This document shows positions 59,702 through 64,000 of a DNA stretch of 64,000 nucleotides, piece by piece. The stretch spans positions 62,001 through 126,000 of the forward strand of contig NZ_JACFYZ010000006.1 in NCBI RefSeq assembly GCF_015712065.1. The letters run 5' to 3'. Origin of the DNA: Ectopseudomonas chengduensis. Lineage in GTDB: Bacteria; Pseudomonadota; Gammaproteobacteria; Pseudomonadales; Pseudomonadaceae. The notes beneath the pieces were generated by a model. It made no database searches. It was not told the DNA's origin and saw nothing but the letters and a program-made list of their open reading frames with translations. Numbering within the stretch: the first letter of the stretch is position 1; each line of letters starts with the position of its first letter. A program made the position numbers and the translations under genes.

Positions 59702-59721
59702 ACCCTACGTCTGGGTTGCCC

Positions 59722-59970
59722 TCAGTGCCAATTGCGGCCGTGATCCAGCTTCTGATCTACCAGCCATTTGCCATGGGCGATGGACGCGTGCTGGGCCTTG
59801 TTCAGGTCATCCATGAAGGCGTAATCCACCGGCAAGGTCTGGCGTTTGCTGGTGTTGCCGTTGGGATCGGTAATCTGGCAACCGCCGGCCCAGGGTGTCG
59901 GCAGGCCGGGGTGTTCCATGACGCTGGCGCGGATGGTGTGGTCGCGGTGGGTGCAGGTAAGCGCGCTCAT
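59722..59970 (-). CDS. Small protein of unknown function
   Basis: 82 residues from MSALTCTHRD. Tyr/His/Asp-rich soluble sequence (VMEHPGLPTPWAGGCQITD, LPVDYAFMDDLNKAQHASIA) with no signal or membrane segment and no family I know. The start at 59970 is favoured over the longer frame, which is Arg-rich and implausible. No neighbour is close enough to imply an operon. Confidence 0.55.
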   Translation of the reverse strand: MSALTCTHRDHTIRASVMEHPGLPTPWAGGCQITDPNGNTSKRQTLPVDYAFMDDLNKAQHASIAHGKWLVDQKLDHGRNWH

Positions 59971-60200
59971 GAGGCCACCTCGTGGATCAAGGCGCCGCCC
60001 TCGGCGTCGACGCCACACCGAGGTTCCAGCCGGGAGCCGGTAGCGGCGCCGCGTGGATGAGTGATGCGTCTGTCTCCTCACCTTAGCGCAAATGTTGGCG
60101 AACCGAATGTTGGCCGACAAACGTGCCACGTTCTCTCGCATGGTCGCAGGCGCCCAGGGCCGCGTACCTCCCAGGGGCATGCAAGCAATGTCGGCTCACC

Positions 60201-61085
60201 CTAGGAAATCTCGCGCACCCCGTCTGCGCTCCGTGCTTTGGGCGCGAAGCGGGCAGCCAGGCGCATCGACTGAGTGACCAGGCGTTGGTACAGCGCCGGC
60301 ATGCTGCGTTGCATCCAGTCCAGGGCATGGGCATCGGTACCGATGAGGATGCGCCGCTTGTTGGCCAGCACTCCATTTACGATGACCTTCGCCGCCTGTT
60401 CCGGCGTGGTGCGCAGCAGCTGGTCATTGAACTGCTGGCGCGCCTGTTCGGCTTCCTGGCCGGTGACCTTGGCCAGGCTGTCGTTCATCCGCGCGGTCTT
60501 GGCGATGTTGGTGCGGATGCCGCCGGGATGCACGCAGCTGGCGGAAACCCCGCAGGCGGCCATGTCCAACTCCTGGCGCAGCGACTCGGTAAAGCCGCGC
60601 ACGGCGAACTTGCTGGCGTTGTAGGCGCTCATGCCAGGCTGGGAGAACAGGCCGAATACGCTGGAGACGTTGACCACATGGCCGGCGCCGCTGGCCTTGA
60701 GGTAGGGCAAAAAGGCCTTGGTGCCGTTGACCACGCCCCAGAAGTTGATGTTCATGATCCATTCGTAGTCGGCGTAATCGTTGCCCTCCACGGTGCCGCC
60801 CTGGGCCACGCCGGCATTGTTGAAGATGGCGTTGACCCGGCCGAACTCGCTGACGATCTGCTCGGCCCAGGCCTCGACGGCGAAGCGATCAGCAACGTCG
60901 ACCCGCTGCTGGCTGACGGTGACGCCAAGCTTGCGGGCCTGCTCGACGGTTTCCTTGAGGCCCTCGACGTTGACGTCGGACAGCGCTAGGTGGCAGCCCT
61001 GGCGGGCCAGGTGGTAGGTGAGGGCGCGGCCGATACCGGAGCCAGCGCCGGTGATGGCGGCAACCTTGTTCTCGAAGGATTTCAT
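60201..61085 (-). CDS. SDR-family oxidoreductase
   Basis: 294 residues. Complete classical SDR: AAITGAGSGIGRALTYHLAR at the N-terminus, NNAG, NVSSVFGLFSQPGMSAYNASKFAVRG with Ser, Tyr and Lys, and HPGGIRTNI behind the active site. It is coupled to the monooxygenase upstream (ATGA overlap 61082-61085), so the pair may oxidise a ketone/alcohol to an ester (inference). About 40 C-terminal residues exceed the minimal SDR. Confidence 0.92.
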   Translation of the reverse strand: MKSFENKVAAITGAGSGIGRALTYHLARQGCHLALSDVNVEGLKETVEQARKLGVTVSQQRVDVADRFAVEAWAEQIVSEFGRVNAIFNNAGVAQGGTVEGNDYADYEWIMNINFWGVVNGTKAFLPYLKASGAGHVVNVSSVFGLFSQPGMSAYNASKFAVRGFTESLRQELDMAACGVSASCVHPGGIRTNIAKTARMNDSLAKVTGQEAEQARQQFNDQLLRTTPEQAAKVIVNGVLANKRRILIGTDAHALDWMQRSMPALYQRLVTQSMRLAARFAPKARSADGVREIS

Positions 61086-62635
61086 GCGCTGACCTCCTGC
61101 GCGTCGAGGCTGATGGCATTGCTCTGCGCCGGATGAGCGGCGTGCTGGCGACTGAAGTGATAGGCATGCGGATCGAAGTTGCGCGTCAGCATGCGAAAGC
61201 GCCAGGTGAAACCGGGCCATACCGTGCAGTTGCGCCCACTGACCGGGTGCAGGTACCAGCTCATGCAGCCGCCGGCATTCCATACGGTGCTGCCGAGGGT
61301 GCCCTGGATCTTGCGATTGAAGGCGTCTTGCACCTCACGCTTGGGCTCCAGACTCTGCAGTCGGCCTTCTTCGAGCTGCTTGAGGGCACCGAGCACGTAG
61401 GTGATCTGCGACTCGATCATATAGACCATGGAGTTGTGGCCCAGGCCGGTGTTCGGCCCCATGAGGAAGAACAGATTGGGGAAGCCCGCGGTCATGGTGC
61501 CCTTGTAGGCTTCTGGGCCTTCGGGCCAGGTGTCGAGCAGATCGATGCCGCCGCGGCCGAACACGGTGCCGCGCGGCAGCGGGTCGCTGGGGGTGAAGCC
61601 GGTGCCGAAGATGATGGCATCGACTTCGCGCTCCTGGCCGTCGGCGGTGCGCACGGCGCCCGGCAGGATTTCGGCGATACCGTCGGTGATCACCTCGACG
61701 TTTGCCTGGGTCAGCGCCGGATAGTAGTCATTGGAGATCAGCACGCGCTTGCAGCCCATGGTGTAGTCCGGGGTGACCTTGGCGCGCAGCAGCGGGTCCT
61801 TGATCTGCTTCTTGATATACAGTTTGGCGATGCCCTGGGCCATGCGCAGCAGGCGCGGGGCGAAGGCGAAGGCGACCACCCGGCTTTCGAGGATGCCGTA
61901 CAGCGCGCCGCGCCAGAGCTTCTGTGCCAGCGGAAAGCGCTTGAAACGCTGGCGTTCGCCGTCGCGAATGGCGCGATCAGGCTTGGGCATGATCCACGGC
62001 GCGGTGCGCTGGTAGAGATCGAGGCGAGCCACCTGCCGCTGAATCTGCGGTACGAACTGGATGGCCGAGGCGCCGGTGCCGATCACCGCCACGCGTTTGC
62101 CGCTCAGCTCATAGTCGTGATTCCACTGCTGCGAGTGGAACACCTCGCCGGTGAAGTGCTCCAGGCCCTTGAGCTTGGGAATCGAGGGTGTCGACAGGGC
62201 GCCCATGCCGGAGACCACGAATTGCGCGCTGTACTGGTTGCCGGCGCGGTCCTGCAGATGCCATAGCTCGGCGTGCTCGTCCCAGCGCATCTGCACCACT
62301 TCTGTGTCCAGCAGGGTCTTGTCCTGCAGCCGATACTTCTCCCAGCAACCTTGCAGATAGGCCTTGATTTCCGGCTGCCTGGCGAACATCCGCGTCCAGT
62401 TCGGGTTCGGCTCGAAGGAGAAGGAATACAGATGCGATTGCACGTCGCAGCCGCAGCCCGGGTAGTTGTTCACCCGCCAGGTGCCGCCGACGCCGGCTTC
62501 CTTTTCGAACAGCAGGAAGTCCTGCTCGCCCTGTTGCTTGAGGCGAATGGCCATGCCGAGGCCGGAAAAGCCGCTGCCGAGGATGGCGATCTTGCAATGG
62601 CGGCCAGCGATAGGGGGTGACACGGGCGCATTCAT
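61082..62635 (-). CDS. FAD/NADPH monooxygenase, Baeyer-Villiger type
   Basis: 517 residues. First FAD motif AILGSGFSGLGMAIRLKQQG (GxGxxG), GVGGTWRVNNYPGCGCDVQSH with the GGTW...YPG pattern of group B flavin monooxygenases, the fingerprint-like FHSQQWNHDYELSGKRVAVIGTGASAIQ (second Rossmann), and DAIIFGTGF. It likely inserts oxygen into ketones using NADPH. It overlaps the SDR start (ATGA) and follows the PF10118 hydrolase by 56 bases. Confidence 0.92.
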   Translation of the reverse strand: MNAPVSPPIAGRHCKIAILGSGFSGLGMAIRLKQQGEQDFLLFEKEAGVGGTWRVNNYPGCGCDVQSHLYSFSFEPNPNWTRMFARQPEIKAYLQGCWEKYRLQDKTLLDTEVVQMRWDEHAELWHLQDRAGNQYSAQFVVSGMGALSTPSIPKLKGLEHFTGEVFHSQQWNHDYELSGKRVAVIGTGASAIQFVPQIQRQVARLDLYQRTAPWIMPKPDRAIRDGERQRFKRFPLAQKLWRGALYGILESRVVAFAFAPRLLRMAQGIAKLYIKKQIKDPLLRAKVTPDYTMGCKRVLISNDYYPALTQANVEVITDGIAEILPGAVRTADGQEREVDAIIFGTGFTPSDPLPRGTVFGRGGIDLLDTWPEGPEAYKGTMTAGFPNLFFLMGPNTGLGHNSMVYMIESQITYVLGALKQLEEGRLQSLEPKREVQDAFNRKIQGTLGSTVWNAGGCMSWYLHPVSGRNCTVWPGFTWRFRMLTRNFDPHAYHFSRQHAAHPAQSNAISLDAQEVSA

Positions 62636-62691
62636 GACCGAACTCCTGCTTGTCGTTCTTGTTGGTGTCTAAATCCGTACACCAAGAGGCC

Positions 62692-63528
62692 TCAGCTGCT
62701 GAAACCGAGGCGCTCGCGCCAGCGATTTTCCAGCTTGTCGGTGTCGTGATCCTTGGGGTGGAAGCCGGGGCGGTAGTAGTCCAGATAGGGGCCGAGCAGC
62801 CTGGTGAAGAAGCCATTACGCGGGCCGAACAGCTTCTTCAGGCCGAAGCCCCAGCTACGCCAGTTGAACAGTTGACCGTCTTTTCGCAGCAGGTGAATCT
62901 GGAACCAGCCGATCACGCCGAGGAACATCAGGGTGGTCAGCATCATCACCAGCGTGCGGGTGAAGTAACCGCCGTAGACCTTCTGATAGACGTCGTAGCA
63001 CACGGCCTTGTGCTCGTTTTCCTCGATGGCGTGCCACATCCACAGTTGATAGAGCCTCGGGTCGTTCATCTGTGTGGTGAGATCTTCACGCTTGAGCAAC
63101 TGCTCGGCCATGGTCGCGGTGAAGTGTTCCAGGGCGCAGGTGGCTGCCAGGCGTTGCTTCTTGGTGCTGAAGCGGGTCGTCCATTCGAGCAGTACCTTGA
63201 TGCGCAGCTCGAGGCGCTCCAGGTCGATACCGTGCTCATTGGCATAGTCGTTGTAGGCCGCATGCTCTTTGGAGTGCATGGCCTCCTGACCGATGAAGGC
63301 GCTGATGTCTTTTTTCAGCTGCGGCTCGCTGACCTGATCGCGTACGGCGCGCACGCTGTCGACGAAGAACTTCTCGCCGTAGGGGAACAGCGACGACAGG
63401 TTGTTCATGAAATGGCTCATGAACGGGTCGTCGTAGAACCAGTACTTCGGTGTCTCGCTGAAACTGAAGTCCATGCGACGCACCGGAAAGCTGGGTTTCG
63501 GCTGGGGTAGGGTGGTACTGGCGCTCAT
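62692..63528 (-). CDS. Metal-dependent hydrolase, PF10118-like
   Basis: 278 residues. All-helical, ferritin-like arrangement with histidine/glutamate pairs: QEAMHSKEHAAYNDYANEHG (about 80-99), CALEHFTATMAEQLL and WMWHAIEENEHKAVCYDVY (about 163-181). These are the metal ligands of the PF10118 family. It is the first gene of the leftward group hydrolase - monooxygenase - SDR. A hydrophobic segment (about 190-215, LVMMLTTLMFLGVIGWFQIHLL) suggests membrane association. Confidence 0.9.
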   Translation of the reverse strand: MSASTTLPQPKPSFPVRRMDFSFSETPKYWFYDDPFMSHFMNNLSSLFPYGEKFFVDSVRAVRDQVSEPQLKKDISAFIGQEAMHSKEHAAYNDYANEHGIDLERLELRIKVLLEWTTRFSTKKQRLAATCALEHFTATMAEQLLKREDLTTQMNDPRLYQLWMWHAIEENEHKAVCYDVYQKVYGGYFTRTLVMMLTTLMFLGVIGWFQIHLLRKDGQLFNWRSWGFGLKKLFGPRNGFFTRLLGPYLDYYRPGFHPKDHDTDKLENRWRERLGFSS

Positions 63529-63764
63529 CGTTCGAGTCCTCTTCTGGGCGTTGGTACTCCCGATTGTCGTGCGGCTCTGGCTGGCAGCACTCGGGGTCGC
63601 AGATGGCTAATCTCGACAGACCAACTGTGTCATTGAACGATGTAACTATCGGGCGTGCGGGCGCTGAGCGCCGCCAACTTAAGGCGGGTCTGATGGGCAG
63701 ATATCAGGAAAGAGGGTACGCAACCCGCCGCGCTAGACGCGGCGGATTGCGCTGACGGCGGGGT

Positions 63765-64000
63765 TTACGGCGCGTTACGGCGCAGTTCGGCCACTTCGCT
63801 GCGCAGTGCGCGCAACTCGTCGAGAATTGCCTGTTCGCGAGTTGCTGCGGCCTGCTCCTCGGCATTGGGCTCGTGGGTACTCTGCATCGCGTTGACGATA
63901 ACGGCGATGAACAGGTTGAGCATCATGAATGTCGCGACGAGGATATAGGGCACGAAGAACAGCCAGGCCAGTGGATGCTCTTCCATCACCGGGCGCACGA
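63765..64000 (-). CDS. Ion transport (voltage-gated channel) protein, C-terminal part
   Basis: The gene continues past the right edge of the window. The visible end shows the last membrane helix [26 protein letters not shown], the S6 helix of six-transmembrane ion channels, then a coiled tail ([20 protein letters not shown], then SEVAELRR). The selectivity filter is off the edge. Confidence 0.85.
   Translation of the reverse strand, partial: VRPVMEEHPLAWLFFVPYILVATFMMLNLFIAVIVNAMQSTHEPNAEEQAAATREQAILDELRALRSEVAELRRNAP

Noticed and set aside
63529..63764. A gene in the gap before the ion channel end
   Set aside because: A short plus-strand frame (63564-63755) has no ribosome site or recognisable sequence; the gap looks like promoter and 3' flank only.

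Overview
The window is high-GC gammaproteobacterial chromosome, almost certainly Pseudomonas in the broad sense. The dnaX-ybaB-recR block, two DUF3509 proteins, a DUF2790 protein, the polyamine-utilisation genes and the dense REP-type hairpins (GTGGGAG/GTAGGAG repeats) all point there. The species cannot be fixed from the sequence alone.

Layout. 1-3.2 kb: the end of a short-chain dehydrogenase, a bile-acid:sodium-symporter-family carrier, a BenE-type benzoate transporter and a LysE exporter. 4.2-8.3 kb: an iron cell-surface-signalling unit (Fur box, FecI-like sigma, FecR-like regulator, TonB receptor with signalling domain). 8.4-11.5 kb: MarR regulator, aminotransferase, glutathione transferase, AraC-type regulator. 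11.6-16 kb: a LuxR-type response regulator, a 1030-residue beta-propeller sensor kinase and a hydrolase. 16-22.1 kb: a leftward catabolic-looking operon of unknown substrate (esterase, isochorismatase-like hydrolase, ABM-domain membrane protein, Tat-exported amidohydrolase, MFS carrier with an ABM-like tail). 22.3 kb: APC amino acid transporter. 23.8-28.2 kb: periplasmic copper-resistance operon. 28.2-32.1 kb: HU, a large lipase-like protein and a chemoreceptor split by a frameshift.

32.18-40.57 kb is the striking part: an 8.26-kb integrative element bounded by 128-bp perfect direct repeats, each holding a complete 4.5S (SRP) RNA gene, ffs. A tyrosine integrase lies just inside the left copy. 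All other genes run the opposite way and look phage- or satellite-like: an Enc34/DUF2815-type ssDNA-binding protein, a Bro-N antirepressor, a chain of tiny genes joined by ATGA overlaps, an HTH protein, a serine resolvase, iteron-like repeats, an AT-rich two-gene cargo (zinc ribbon plus a protein with an amyloid-like Gly/Asn/Gln motif) and a GNAT-like protein. No capsid, terminase, relaxase or recognisable primase was found.

40.7-64 kb returns to core chromosome: DUF3509 pair, dnaX, ybaB, recR, a HExxH protein, an acyl-CoA dehydrogenase followed by the severed 3' tail of a paralogue, an AraC regulator, a four-gene gamma-glutamylated polyamine catabolic operon (oxidase, PuuR-like regulator, glutamine-synthetase-like ligase, aminotransferase), a secreted paralogue of the 21-kb esterase, the ohr/ohrR peroxide-resistance pair, an I78-type lipoprotein, YceH, a TetR/SDR/isomerase set, a Baeyer-Villiger-type monooxygenase with its SDR, a PF10118-type metal-dependent hydrolase and the end of an ion channel gene.
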